A stretch of DNA of 64,000 nucleotides from Nocardia asteroides (GCF_021183625.1 NZ_CP089214.1:3968001-4032000), one strand, 5' to 3'. Positions 36,282 to 45,165 are shown, counted from the first letter of the stretch. A program made the numbers and translations. Notes: a model not told the origin generated them from the sequence alone.

Positions 36282-37199
36282 GTGCCGCGCATCGCCTACT
36301 TCGGACCATCCGGAACCTTCACCGAGATGGCGCTCGCCCGATTCGAATCGACGGGCGCCTTCGACGGGCAGGTGGAGCGGGTCGCCGCGCCGAGCCAGGG
36401 CGCCGCGCTGGAGCTGATCCGGGCGGGCGAGGTCGAGGGCGCGGTGGTGCCGATCGAGAGCTCGGTCGAGGGCTCGATCGCCGCCACCCTCGACTCCCTC
36501 GCGCTCGGCGCGCGGCTGCAGATCGTCGCCGAGACCGAGCTCGAGGTGACCTTCAGCATCCTGGCCAGGCCGGGCACCGAGCGCGAAGACGTGCGGTTGC
36601 TCGCCGCCTACCCGGTGGCCGCCGGACAGGTGCGCGAATGGGTGGCGCGCGAGTTGCCGGATGCCGCCTACTACACCTCCACCTCGAACGCCGCCGCCGC
36701 CGAGGACGTGCAGGCGGGCAAGGCCGACGCCGCCGTCTCCACCGTCCTGGCCGGCGAGCGGCTCGGGCTGGCCACGCTGGCCGCCGGGGTCGCCGACCAC
36801 GACCAGGCCATCACCCGCTTCGTGCTGGTGACGCCGCCGCGCTCGGCCCCGCCCGCCACCGGTTCCGACCGCACCTCGGTGGTGCTGGAGCTGACCAACG
36901 AACCGGGCTCGCTCATGCGCGCCTTCGCCGAGTTCTCCACGCGCGGCATCGATCTCACCCGGATCGAATCGCGGCCGACCCGGACCGGCATGGGCGCCTA
37001 CCGCTTCTACCTCGACTGCGTCGGGCACATCGACGACAGCGCGGTGGCGGAGGCGCTCAAGGCGCTGCACCGCTCGGCGCCGCGCATCCGCTACCTCGGA
37101 TCGTGGCCCGCGTTCGCCAAGCCCGGCGCGCCGCCGCCGCCGGATACCGATGCCGCGCTGTGGCTTTCCCAGCTACGAAAGGGGGTGGCGGACCGTTGA
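36282..37199 (+). CDS. pheA: Prephenate dehydratase
   Basis: 305 aa from GTG 36282. Converts prephenate to phenylpyruvate, the phenylalanine-specific step. Catalytic domain with IAYFGPSGTFTEMAL at the start, VVPIESSVEGSIAATLD, and the TRF motif (ITRFVLV, Thr177-Arg178). A C-terminal ACT domain (VVLELTNEPGSLMRAFAEF, then GIDLTRIESRP) binds phenylalanine for feedback control. There is no chorismate mutase part, as usual in actinobacteria. The phosphatase gene overlaps its stop. Confidence 0.95.
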   Translation: MPRIAYFGPSGTFTEMALARFESTGAFDGQVERVAAPSQGAALELIRAGEVEGAVVPIESSVEGSIAATLDSLALGARLQIVAETELEVTFSILARPGTEREDVRLLAAYPVAAGQVREWVARELPDAAYYTSTSNAAAAEDVQAGKADAAVSTVLAGERLGLATLAAGVADHDQAITRFVLVTPPRSAPPATGSDRTSVVLELTNEPGSLMRAFAEFSTRGIDLTRIESRPTRTGMGAYRFYLDCVGHIDDSAVAEALKALHRSAPRIRYLGSWPAFAKPGAPPPPDTDAALWLSQLRKGVADR

Positions 37200-37858
37200 G
37201 CGCACGACTGATCCTGGTTCGGCACGGAGAGACCGAGGGCAACGTCGCCAAGTTGCTCGACACCAGGGTGCCCGGCCTCCCGCTCACCGAACGCGGGGTG
37301 GCACAGGCGAAGACCCTCGGCGCCGCGCTGGCCGCGCCGCCGCGCGCGCTGTACTGCTCGGCCGCGCTGCGCGCCAGACAGACCGCGAGCTACATCGAGG
37401 AGGCCACCGGGGTGGCCGCCCAGGTGCTCGACGGCACCTACGAGGTGCAGGTCGGCGATATGGAGGGGCAGAACACGCCCGCCGCGCACGACCTCTTCCA
37501 GGACATCTACCACGCCTGGCACGAGGGCGAGCTGGACCGCAGGCCGCCGGGCGGGGAGTCCGGGTACGAGGTGCTCGCCCGCTTCCTGCCGGTGGTGGAG
37601 CAGCTGCGGCAGACCTGGTTCACCGACGGCGCCGACGGCGACGTCCTGCTGGTGATCCACGGCGCCGCCATGCGGCTGCTGGCCCGGGTACTCACCGATA
37701 TCCGGCCGCCGTTCACCACGAACAACCACCTGGACAACACCGAGACCATCGAGCTGCTGCCGCGGCCGGACCGCGGCTGGGAGCTCATCCGCTGGGGCCG
37801 CTTCACCCCGCCCTTCGGCCCGGATACCCAGCCGGAGCAGGACGACCCGATGGGCTGA
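37196..37858 (+). CDS. Histidine phosphatase family protein
   Basis: 220 aa from TTG 37196, overlapping the pheA stop by TTGA and preceded by AAAGGGGG. Catalytic LVRHGETEGNVAK, substrate arginine in YCSAALRARQTASY, the acid region TYEVQVGDMEG, and LLVIHGAAMRLL. Family members act on small phosphates; the tight link to pheA is conserved in mycobacteria from memory (Rv3837c). A role tied to aromatic amino acid synthesis is possible but unproven. TTG start is rare in this window. Confidence 0.87.
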   Translation: MSARLILVRHGETEGNVAKLLDTRVPGLPLTERGVAQAKTLGAALAAPPRALYCSAALRARQTASYIEEATGVAAQVLDGTYEVQVGDMEGQNTPAAHDLFQDIYHAWHEGELDRRPPGGESGYEVLARFLPVVEQLRQTWFTDGADGDVLLVIHGAAMRLLARVLTDIRPPFTTNNHLDNTETIELLPRPDRGWELIRWGRFTPPFGPDTQPEQDDPMG

Positions 37859-37863
37859 CCACC

Positions 37864-38682
37864 CTACCGGACCGGGAACTCGTCGCGCTCGGGCAGACCG
37901 TTCACCAGGTCGAGCAGCGCGGCGCGCAGCCGGGCGGGCGTGCCGCTGCTCAGCGAGGTCCACTTGCTGCCGTCGTCGGCCCGGCTGGCGGTGGCGAGGA
38001 AGCGGCCGTTGCGGGTGTCGAAGACGGCGATGTGGTTGTCCGCGTACTCGCGGCTGCCGTCGCGGTAGGCGACCCCGACGATCTCCGCGTGCGCCTCCAG
38101 GTGCACCAGCGCCGAGGCCAGCGCCTGCGCGTCCCGATCCGGGGTGCCGACGGCGGCGAGCCGCCGCGCGGTGGCGGCGGCATCGCCGAGCTCGCCGAAG
38201 ATCGGCACCAGGTCGTCGGTGTAGGCGTTCAGGCCGGTGAGGTCGAGCGGCTCGGCCGGGCCGAGCGCGGCGAGCAGCGGGGCGGGCAGGTCGTCGTCGA
38301 CCTCGTCCAGGACGTAGGAGTTCGGCCCGCGGAGGGCGACGGTCACCAGGTCGTCGCCCTTCGCGAGGCAGAGCCTGCTCACCCGGCCGTCGACCACCAG
38401 CCGCAGCGCGACCACCCAGTGCGGGCGGTTCAGCGTGCGCAGGCGGTCGGCGAGCGCGGGGTGCACCTCGCCGCCGGCCAGCAGGGCGCGCTCGGTGAGC
38501 GACCCGGCGGCCGCGGCGAGCGCGGCGTCGTGCTCGGCGACGTTGTCGTACCGGCCGATCGCGTCAAGCACGACCGGGACGTCATCGATCTGCAGCTCCT
38601 CCAGGAGGAACTGCATCTCGTCGAGGGAGAGCACCACCGACTCGAGGGCCGCGGGACCGCGGCCCGCACCGAGCACGGTCAC
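37864..38682 (-). CDS. EspG-family ESX secretion chaperone
   Basis: 272 aa from GTG 38682, which overlaps the PPE stop by GTGA. Matches the EspG layout: LSLDEMQFLLEELQIDDVPVVL at the start, given here as LSLDEMQFLLEELQIDD, RPHWVVALRLVVDGRVSRL, and the end SLSSGTPARLRAALLDLVNGL. EspG binds the helical tip of a matching PPE protein and keeps PE-PPE pairs soluble until export by a type VII system. Encoded directly after its likely client PPE. No ESX core gene (EccB-E, MycP) is in the window. Confidence 0.85.
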   Translation of the reverse strand: MTVLGAGRGPAALESVVLSLDEMQFLLEELQIDDVPVVLDAIGRYDNVAEHDAALAAAAGSLTERALLAGGEVHPALADRLRTLNRPHWVVALRLVVDGRVSRLCLAKGDDLVTVALRGPNSYVLDEVDDDLPAPLLAALGPAEPLDLTGLNAYTDDLVPIFGELGDAAATARRLAAVGTPDRDAQALASALVHLEAHAEIVGVAYRDGSREYADNHIAVFDTRNGRFLATASRADDGSKWTSLSSGTPARLRAALLDLVNGLPERDEFPVR

Positions 38683-39854
38683 CGAGTGGTGCCGGCGTCC
38701 GCGCCGATCACGCCGTCGGTGGCCCAGCGGCCGTCGTGGAATGGCTCGTCGCTGCGCAGGTAGTCGGCAGCGTCGTGCTCGCCCTCGTCGTCCTGGCCGG
38801 TGCCGCGGGCGTTGCCGAGCAGCGGGCTCTGGCCGCTGCCGGTGGTGCGCACCGGAGCGGCGTCCACCCGGGCGACCACGGAGTCACCGACCGCGGCGGC
38901 GGCGGGCATGCCCGCGCCGAGCGCAGCGCCCGCGCCCCAGCCCTCGGGGAGCGTGAGCTTGCCGTTGCCGTTCGCCGAGCCGCCCGCGCCGACGCCGGAG
39001 AGCGCCGCCGACCGGGTGCTCGCGGCCGCCGCGCCTGCCGCGCCAGCCACCCCGAGCCCCATCGGCGCGACCGCGGCGGGGGCCGTGGTGCCTGCGGAGG
39101 TGAGCGCGGAGATGGCGGCGCCACCGAGGTTGCCCGCGGTGGTGACGCCGGTGCCGACCACCGAGCCGGCCACGTTGGCGGCCTGGGTCGCGGCGCTGAC
39201 CACCGCCGGGTTCTGCACGAAGGCGGCGGCCGCGGCGACCGCGCTCTGGACCGGGTCGCCCTGGAAGGCCGTCTCGGCCGACTGCTCCGACGCGCCCTCC
39301 GCCGTGCCCGCGCCGTTGGCGATGGCCGGCGGCCGGGCGAACTCACCGGGCGTGGTGACGAGCGCGCTGGTCGCGGCCTCGTAGGTCTCCATGACGAGGG
39401 CGGCGCGGATATCCATCGCGTTCTTGGCGACTTCGGCCACCTCGAAGGCGCCGGAGAGCGCGCCGGGCGGGTTCGCCGAGGCGACGACGGCCGCGTTCAC
39501 GGCGACGATCTCCGGCAGGCTCGGCATGGCCAGCGAGGCGACGGTGTACGCCGTCGCGTTGGCCGCCGTTTTGGTGGCCATGGCGGCCGCCATCACGCCC
39601 TGCTGCTCGGCCCAGCCCATGAAGCCGGTGAGCCGGGAGAGCGCGGCGATGCCGTTGATGCCCTGCATGCCGACGCCGAGCTCGGCCATCACCCGCGCGA
39701 CGGTGGCGGTCGCGTCCACCCACACCCCGGTGAGCGCACCCCACGCGGTCGCCGCGGCGGAGATGGGAACGGCGTGCGCGCCCGAGTTCAGCGCGACCGA
39801 ATTCACCTCGGCCATGCGCGGCAGCCAGAAAACCCCGGTGATCCCTGCGGTCAT
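38679..39854 (-). CDS. PPE family protein
   Basis: 391 aa from ATG 39854 with AGGGGAG upstream. N-terminal about 170 residues form the helical PPE domain: WLPRMAEVNSVALNSGAH, ISAAATAWGALTGVW (degenerate WxG), FMGWAEQQGVMAAAMATKT. The rest is Ala/Gly/Val-rich. Near the C-terminus DYLRSDEPF contains YxxxD, the general type VII export motif. The start departs from the usual PPExN, with PRMAEVN in its place. Expected to pair with the PE protein just upstream and to be held by EspG. Confidence 0.85.
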   Translation of the reverse strand: MTAGITGVFWLPRMAEVNSVALNSGAHAVPISAAATAWGALTGVWVDATATVARVMAELGVGMQGINGIAALSRLTGFMGWAEQQGVMAAAMATKTAANATAYTVASLAMPSLPEIVAVNAAVVASANPPGALSGAFEVAEVAKNAMDIRAALVMETYEAATSALVTTPGEFARPPAIANGAGTAEGASEQSAETAFQGDPVQSAVAAAAAFVQNPAVVSAATQAANVAGSVVGTGVTTAGNLGGAAISALTSAGTTAPAAVAPMGLGVAGAAGAAAASTRSAALSGVGAGGSANGNGKLTLPEGWGAGAALGAGMPAAAAVGDSVVARVDAAPVRTTGSGQSPLLGNARGTGQDDEGEHDAADYLRSDEPFHDGRWATDGVIGADAGTTR

Positions 39855-39888
39855 TCTCGTTTCTCCCCTGTTCGAATTCGCTCGCGGA

Positions 39889-40200
39889 TCAGGCGCCGAT
39901 CGCGCCGAGCGCGGCGGCCTGGACGACGTCCTGGCCGAGCTGTGCGGCCAGCTGGCTGCGCAACACGGCGGCGGCGTGGTGCAGCTCGAGGATCCCCTGC
40001 GCGACCGCGTGGTCGTGCGTGCCCGCCGCGCTGTTGAAGTGGTTCGCCGCGAGCAGCGAGACCTCTTCGGTGCCGGACGGCAGCACGTGCGTGGCGGGCG
40101 CGGTGACGGTGGCGGCGGTGGCGAGCCGCTCGGCGAGCAGATCGAGCTCGGCCGCGGCCAGAAGCACGGCCTCCGGCGACATGAGTACGTGGCCAACCAT
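39889..40200 (-). CDS. PE family protein
   Basis: 103 aa; ATG 40200 has AAGGAG at 7 bases. PE-domain pattern: SPEAVLLAAAELDLLAERLA, a VLPSGTEEVSLLAANHFNSA turn and AVAQGILELHHAAAVL. The two-helix hairpin pairs with the PPE domain. The usual YxxxD/E tail is missing here; the partner PPE has one. Stop is 34 bases before the PPE start, the classic PE-PPE order. Confidence 0.85.
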   Translation of the reverse strand: MVGHVLMSPEAVLLAAAELDLLAERLATAATVTAPATHVLPSGTEEVSLLAANHFNSAAGTHDHAVAQGILELHHAAAVLRSQLAAQLGQDVVQAAALGAIGA

Positions 40201-40346
40201 GACTCGACTCCTTCTAGTGGCTATGGGGCGGAACCACGAGAATTCCCCCTACGAGTTCTAGGACGCGACGGCGACACCATCGGTTCCCTCGAGTCCTCGA
40301 GTTCCCTGAGACTAACGCACTTCCGGCCGTTGGCCGCAGGGAAAAC

Positions 40347-40697
40347 TCAACCCCAGCCGAGCTCGTGCAGCCGTTCGTCGTCGATGCCGAAGTAGTGCGC
40401 GATCTCGTGGATCACGGTGACCGCCACCTCCTCGACCACCTGGGCCTCGTCCCCGCAGATGTCGAGGATGGCGTCCCGATAGACGGTGATGGTGTCCGGC
40501 AGCGAGCCGCCGTAGTGGCTGTCCCGCTCGGTCAGCGCGATGCCGTGGTAGAGCCCGAGCAGATGTGGGTCTTCCGGATTGCGTGGCTCGATCAGCACGA
40601 CCACGTTGTCGATGGCCCGCGCCAGCTCCGCCGGGACGAGATCCAGTGCGTCGCCGACCAATTCCTCGAACCGGGCGGCGGGCATCGCGACGGTCAC
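40347..40697 (-). CDS. Zincin-like metallopeptidase family protein
   Basis: 116 aa from GTG 40697, overlapping the septum-formation gene stop by GTGA. Minigluzincin-type fold with the zinc motif VIHEIAHYFGIDDERLHELGWG, given here as VIHEIAHYFGIDDERL: HExxH plus a downstream Asp/Glu. LGLYHGIALTERDS and LPDTITVYRDAIL are typical of the TTHA0227 family. Substrate unknown, and proteolysis is not shown for most members. Same order (Rv3835-Rv3836) in M. tuberculosis from memory. Confidence 0.87.
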   Translation of the reverse strand: MTVAMPAARFEELVGDALDLVPAELARAIDNVVVLIEPRNPEDPHLLGLYHGIALTERDSHYGGSLPDTITVYRDAILDICGDEAQVVEEVAVTVIHEIAHYFGIDDERLHELGWG

Positions 40698-41785
40698 CGG
40701 GGCGCGGGCTGCGGCGGCAGCGGGGCCGCGCCGGGCAGCGGGGCCGGGGTGGAGCGGCCGCTGTTCGGCGGCGGCACCGGGGCCTGCCCGTTGATCAGGA
40801 TGTCACCGCGCGCCGAGCCCTGGATCGGCGCGAAACCCTCGCGGTCGGCGCCCTTTCCGACCATGCAGTCCAGCCTGCGGCTGCCCGCCAGCCAGCTGCG
40901 CGCGTCCAGGTAGTCGAAGAAGAGCGTGAGCGTCTTGTTCCGGATGGCGTCCGGGCTGCCCAGGTAGTCCGTCGAGGTGCGGGTGCACTCCTGCTCCATG
41001 AACTTGTCCTGGTCGTCCTTGGTCGGCAGGCCGCTGGTGAAGTGCGAGCCGAGGTCGATCGTGGAGACGATCTCGACCGCGTGCTGCTGGGCGCACTCCA
41101 CCGGGTCCGACGGCAGGTTCTGGTTGATGCCGAGGCAGACGCCGGGCTCGTAGACCCGGGACTGGTCCTGCTTCGCGGCGCTGCCGACGGTGCTCGGGGT
41201 CCCGGTCGCGGCGGCGACCTGCAGCCCGCAGCGCAGCGTGCGGTCGCCCGCCTGCCAGCCGTCCGCGCTCGGGTACATCAGCCCGACCACGTAGCGGCCG
41301 CGCGGATCGAACCGCCCGTCCATGTACTTCTGCACCGCGGGAACGCAGTGCTCCTCCTTGAGCTCGGTGAGCCGCAGCGAGTCCGGGAAGCGCGAGCCGG
41401 GGGCGAACTCGCGGCCAGGGTAGCGGCTCATGTCCACCTCGGCGGCGACCTCGAACAGGTGCTTGCCGTCGCAGCTCACCTTCACCAGGTCGCTGCGGTC
41501 GGTGGTGCTCCAGGTCAGGCAGTCGCCCGCGGCCGCGGTGCCGAAGGCGGCGTCGCGCACGCCGGCCGGGGCGGCGGGGTTGTGCGCCTCCAGCCCGGTC
41601 TCGTTGTCGAATCCGGTAACGAAGAGCGTCACCATGGCGGCCGCGACCGCGCCGACCGCGACCGCGAGCAGGGAAAGGCGCAGCGTGCGGGCGGACAGGT
41701 GCAGCCCGCGCTTGGCGGCGCGCGGCTCGCCGTCGCCCTTTTTTCCTCGGGCGCGGTCGCGGGGGTTCGGCTCGTCGGGAGACAT
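40694..41785 (-). CDS. Septum-formation-domain membrane protein
   Basis: 363 aa. A basic cytoplasmic start, one helix at about 36-58 (LRLSLLAVAVGAVAAAMVTL), then an exported region with two copies of the Septum_form domain: GDCLTWSTTDRSDLVKVSCD with KHLFEVAAEVDM, and PGVCLGINQNLPSDPVECAQ with QHAVEIVSTIDL. Paired cysteines suggest disulfides. The C-terminal tail is Pro-rich. Homologous domains occur beside cell-division genes, but the exact role is unknown. Divergent from serS. Confidence 0.82.
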   Translation of the reverse strand: MSPDEPNPRDRARGKKGDGEPRAAKRGLHLSARTLRLSLLAVAVGAVAAAMVTLFVTGFDNETGLEAHNPAAPAGVRDAAFGTAAAGDCLTWSTTDRSDLVKVSCDGKHLFEVAAEVDMSRYPGREFAPGSRFPDSLRLTELKEEHCVPAVQKYMDGRFDPRGRYVVGLMYPSADGWQAGDRTLRCGLQVAAATGTPSTVGSAAKQDQSRVYEPGVCLGINQNLPSDPVECAQQHAVEIVSTIDLGSHFTSGLPTKDDQDKFMEQECTRTSTDYLGSPDAIRNKTLTLFFDYLDARSWLAGSRRLDCMVGKGADREGFAPIQGSARGDILINGQAPVPPPNSGRSTPAPLPGAAPLPPQPAPR

Positions 41786-41874
41786 CGCGATCCATCATGG
41801 CAGCGCCACTGCCCGGCGTGCCACGTTCGGGTGTATCGGCGGGGGTTCAGCGGGGTCGATTACGCTGGTCGCCC

Positions 41875-43149
41875 ATGATCGACCTCCGATTCCTGCGGGA
41901 GAATTCCGACGCCGTCCGGGCCTCCCAGCGCGCCCGCGGCGAGGACCCGGCGCTCGTCGACGCGCTGCTGGAGGCCGACTCCGCGCGCCGCTCCGCGGTG
42001 GCGAAGGCGGACAACCTGCGCGCCGAGCACAAGGCCATGGGCAAGCGGGTCGGCAAGGCCGGCCCGGACGAGCGCCCCGAGCTGCTCGCCCGCGCCCAGG
42101 AGATGTCCGCGCAGGTGAAGGCGGCCGAGGTGGACGAGCACGCCGCCGACGCCGCGCTGGACACCGCGCAGCGGGCGATCTCCAATGTGGTCCAGGATGG
42201 TGTGCCCGCCGGCGGCGAGGACGACTACGTGGTGCTGGAGACCGTCGGCACCCCGCCGGAGTTCGACTTCGAGCCGAAGGACCACCTTGAGCTCGGCGAG
42301 GCGCTCGGGCTGATCGACATGGAGCGCGGGGCGAAGGTCTCCGGCGCACGCTTCTACTTCCTCACCGGGTACGGCGCGCTGCTGCAGCTCGGGCTGCTGC
42401 AGCTGGCCACCCAGCGGGCGGTGGCGAACGGCTTCACCATGATGATCCCGCCGGTGCTCGTCCGGCCGGAGATCATGGCAGGCACCGGCTTCCTCGGGCA
42501 GCACGCGGCCGAGGTGTACCACCTGGAGGAGGACGACCTCTACCTGGTCGGCACCTCCGAGGTGCCGCTGGCCGGCTACCACTCCGGCGAGATCATCGAC
42601 CTGAGCGCCGGGCCGAAGCGGTACGCGGGCTGGTCGTCCTGCTTCCGCCGGGAGGCGGGCAGCTACGGCAAGGACACCAGGGGCATCATCCGGGTGCACC
42701 AGTTCGACAAGATCGAGATGTTCGTCTACTGCGACCCGGCCGAGGCGGACGCCGAGCACCGGCGGCTGCTGGCCTGGGAGCGCGAGATGCTGGCCGCCAT
42801 CGAGGTGCCCTACCGGATCATCGACGTCGCCGCGGGCGACCTGGGCAGCTCGGCCGCGCGGAAGTTCGACTGCGAGGCGTGGGTGCCGACCCAGGGCGCC
42901 TACCGGGAGCTCACCTCCACCTCGAACTGCACCACCTTCCAGGGCCGCAGGCTCTCCACGCGATTCCGCGACGCGGACGGGAAACCGCAGATCGCGGCCA
43001 CCCTGAACGGCACGCTGGCGACCACCCGCTGGATCGTCGCGATCCTGGAGAACAACCAGCGGGCCGACGGCTCGGTGCGGGTGCCGGCGGCGCTGGTCCC
43101 GTTCGTCGGTACCGACGTGCTGCCGCCGCAAACCAGGACAACGGCCTGA
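41875..43149 (+). CDS. serS: Seryl-tRNA synthetase
   Basis: 424 aa from ATG 41875 (MIDLRFLRENSDAVRAS). N-terminal coiled-coil arm (about 30-105) that holds the long variable arm of tRNA-Ser, then the class II core: motif 2 CFRREAGSYGKDTRGIIRVH, EIMAGTGFLGQHAAEVY, and motif 3 LNGTLATTRWIVAILEN. It charges tRNA-Ser and, as a first step, tRNA-Sec in organisms that have it. Divergent from the septum-formation gene with a 89-base shared promoter region. Confidence 0.97.
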   Translation: MIDLRFLRENSDAVRASQRARGEDPALVDALLEADSARRSAVAKADNLRAEHKAMGKRVGKAGPDERPELLARAQEMSAQVKAAEVDEHAADAALDTAQRAISNVVQDGVPAGGEDDYVVLETVGTPPEFDFEPKDHLELGEALGLIDMERGAKVSGARFYFLTGYGALLQLGLLQLATQRAVANGFTMMIPPVLVRPEIMAGTGFLGQHAAEVYHLEEDDLYLVGTSEVPLAGYHSGEIIDLSAGPKRYAGWSSCFRREAGSYGKDTRGIIRVHQFDKIEMFVYCDPAEADAEHRRLLAWEREMLAAIEVPYRIIDVAAGDLGSSAARKFDCEAWVPTQGAYRELTSTSNCTTFQGRRLSTRFRDADGKPQIAATLNGTLATTRWIVAILENNQRADGSVRVPAALVPFVGTDVLPPQTRTTA

Positions 43150-43231
43150 CGTCGCGATAGCCGGGAGTTCGCCGGGGATCGAAAACAGGGATCGGGCTGC
43201 CGTCCGGGTGGGTTGCCTCTACCCTGTTGTC

Positions 43232-45088
43232 GTGCGAGGAATCGGGTCTCGCGGCGATACCCGAACCCGGGTGCGGGCCGCGTCAGCGCTGGCGACGGCC
43301 ATGGTCATGTCCAGGACCACCGGCGCCTTCTATGTCATGGGCGGTGCCCTCGGGCTGCTGCTCACCGCGATCGCGCCGGGCGACGAGGGCAACCGGATGC
43401 TGGTCGGCAGCGCGGCGGCGGTCGCGCTGCTGCTCGGGTTGAGCCTGCTCGGCTGGGGTCCGCGGATGCCGCACAACGTGCACCACGGCTACGTCGCCCT
43501 CGCGACCGTGCTGGTGACGGTGGCGGTGCACTCCTTCCCGAACACCGTCGGCGCGATCAGCCTCGCCGCCTTCTACGTCTTCGTCGCCTGTGACGCCGCG
43601 CTCTTCTTCGCCTGGCCGCTCGCGGTCGCGCACATCGGCTTCGCCATGGTGATGTGCCTGTGGGCGCTGCCGACCCGGGATCTGCCCGGCTGGTCCGGCG
43701 TGATCCCGGCCGGCGTGACGTTCGGCGTCGGCGTCGTGGTCGGGATCCTGACCAGGATGGCCTCCGAGGCCGATATCGACACCCTGACCGGGCTGCTCAA
43801 CCGGCGCGGCTTCGACCGGTTGCTGAACGCCGCGATCGAGCAGGCCGGGCGCACCGGCCAGGGGCTCGCCCTGGTCCTGGTCGACCTGGACCGCTTCCGC
43901 AAGATCAACGACCACCTCGGGCACCGGGCAGGCGACGCCGTGCTGCAGCGGGTCGCCGATGCCTGGACCGAGCTGCTCGCGCCGGACCAGCGACTGGCCC
44001 GCTACGGCGGCGACGCCTTCGCGCTGCTGCTGCCGAACACCACCGAGCAGGCCGCGATCCTGCTCACCGAGCGGCTGCGCGCCGCCGTCACCACCGGCTG
44101 CTCGGCGGGCGTCACCTCGTGGCAGCAGGGCGAGTCCGGCTCGCTGCTGGTCAGCCGCGCCGACGTCGGACTGTACCGGGCCAAGCAGGGCGGCCGGAAC
44201 CGGACGGTGCTCGAGTCCTCGCGGCAGCAGCCGCTGGCGGTGGAGCTGCGCGACGCCATCGACCGCGGCGCGCTCGACGTGCACTACCAGCCGATCGTCA
44301 GCCTGACCGAGGGCGGCGGCAAGGCGGTCGGCGTCGAGGCGCTGCTGCGCTGGTCGCCCGCGGCCCAGCCGGACGTCACCACCGAGGGGCTGATCCGGGT
44401 CGCCGAGGAGTACGACCTCATCTCCGACCTGGACGAGCTGGTGCTGCGCAAGGCCTGCGCCGACGCGGCCCGGCTGCAGGAGACCTTCGCCCAGCTCGAC
44501 CTGACGCTGAACGTCAATGTCAGCGGCCTCGAGCTGGCCGAGACCGAGTACGCGGACCGGGTGGCAGGCATCCTGGAGAACACCGGCTGGCCCGCCGACC
44601 AGCTGGTGCTCGAGGTGACAGAGAGCGAGCTCGCGGCGGAGTCGCAGACCGCCATCGCGAACCTGCACACGCTGCGCGAGCGCGGGGTCCGGATCGCCAT
44701 CGACGACTTCGGCACCGGCTACTCCTCGCTGAGCAGGCTGGCCACGCTGCCGAGCGACATCATCAAGGTCGACCAGTCCTTCGTCGCCGCCATCCGCTCG
44801 GATTCGCCCGCCCCGCCGCTGCTCGGCGTGATCGCGGCGCTGAGCAACGCGCTCGACCTGCAGGTGATCGCGGAGGGGGTGGAGACCGAGTACCAGGCCG
44901 CCGTCCTCACCGAGCTCGGCTTCGCGCTGGCGCAGGGGTACCACTACAGCGACTCGCACCCGGTCGCCGAGCTGATCACCGACCTGAACGGCGGGCGAGG
45001 GGAGCTCACCGCCGAGCCGGTCGCGCCGCCGCGCACCGGGGACGACGACACGCACGAGACCGCCGACGGGTGGCTCCCGCTCGGCTGA
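43232..45088 (+). CDS. GGDEF-EAL cyclic-di-GMP protein with altered GGDAF site
   Basis: 618 aa from GTG 43232. About six helices in residues 20-180 make a membrane sensor part. The GGDEF domain (about 185-340) has DTLTGLLNRRGFD but RYGGDAFALLL near 257, so the catalytic Glu is Ala. The EAL domain (about 350-600) looks active: HYQPIVSL, VEALLRW, LNVNVSG, EVTESEL, IDDFGTGYSSL, KVDQSFV, AEGVETE. Best reading: a c-di-GMP phosphodiesterase whose GGDEF part may only bind GTP. The C-terminal 25 residues are acidic and polar. Confidence 0.9.
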   Translation: MRGIGSRGDTRTRVRAASALATAMVMSRTTGAFYVMGGALGLLLTAIAPGDEGNRMLVGSAAAVALLLGLSLLGWGPRMPHNVHHGYVALATVLVTVAVHSFPNTVGAISLAAFYVFVACDAALFFAWPLAVAHIGFAMVMCLWALPTRDLPGWSGVIPAGVTFGVGVVVGILTRMASEADIDTLTGLLNRRGFDRLLNAAIEQAGRTGQGLALVLVDLDRFRKINDHLGHRAGDAVLQRVADAWTELLAPDQRLARYGGDAFALLLPNTTEQAAILLTERLRAAVTTGCSAGVTSWQQGESGSLLVSRADVGLYRAKQGGRNRTVLESSRQQPLAVELRDAIDRGALDVHYQPIVSLTEGGGKAVGVEALLRWSPAAQPDVTTEGLIRVAEEYDLISDLDELVLRKACADAARLQETFAQLDLTLNVNVSGLELAETEYADRVAGILENTGWPADQLVLEVTESELAAESQTAIANLHTLRERGVRIAIDDFGTGYSSLSRLATLPSDIIKVDQSFVAAIRSDSPAPPLLGVIAALSNALDLQVIAEGVETEYQAAVLTELGFALAQGYHYSDSHPVAELITDLNGGRGELTAEPVAPPRTGDDDTHETADGWLPLG

Positions 45089-45135
45089 GCGGAAATCCCG
45101 TTGACCGGCCGACGGCACGGGCGCAGGATGGGCGC

Positions 45136-45162
45136 ATGCACCTGCTGATCTACGCCTGTTGA
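45136..45162 (+). other. Possible 8-codon leader ORF
   Basis: ATG-initiated MHLLIYAC followed by TGA, ending 3 bases before the GTG start of the MFS gene. GCAGGATGG lies upstream. It ends in cysteine, which recalls cysteine-ended leader peptides of actinobacteria, but chance cannot be excluded. Confidence 0.3.
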
Positions 45163-45165
45163 GTT

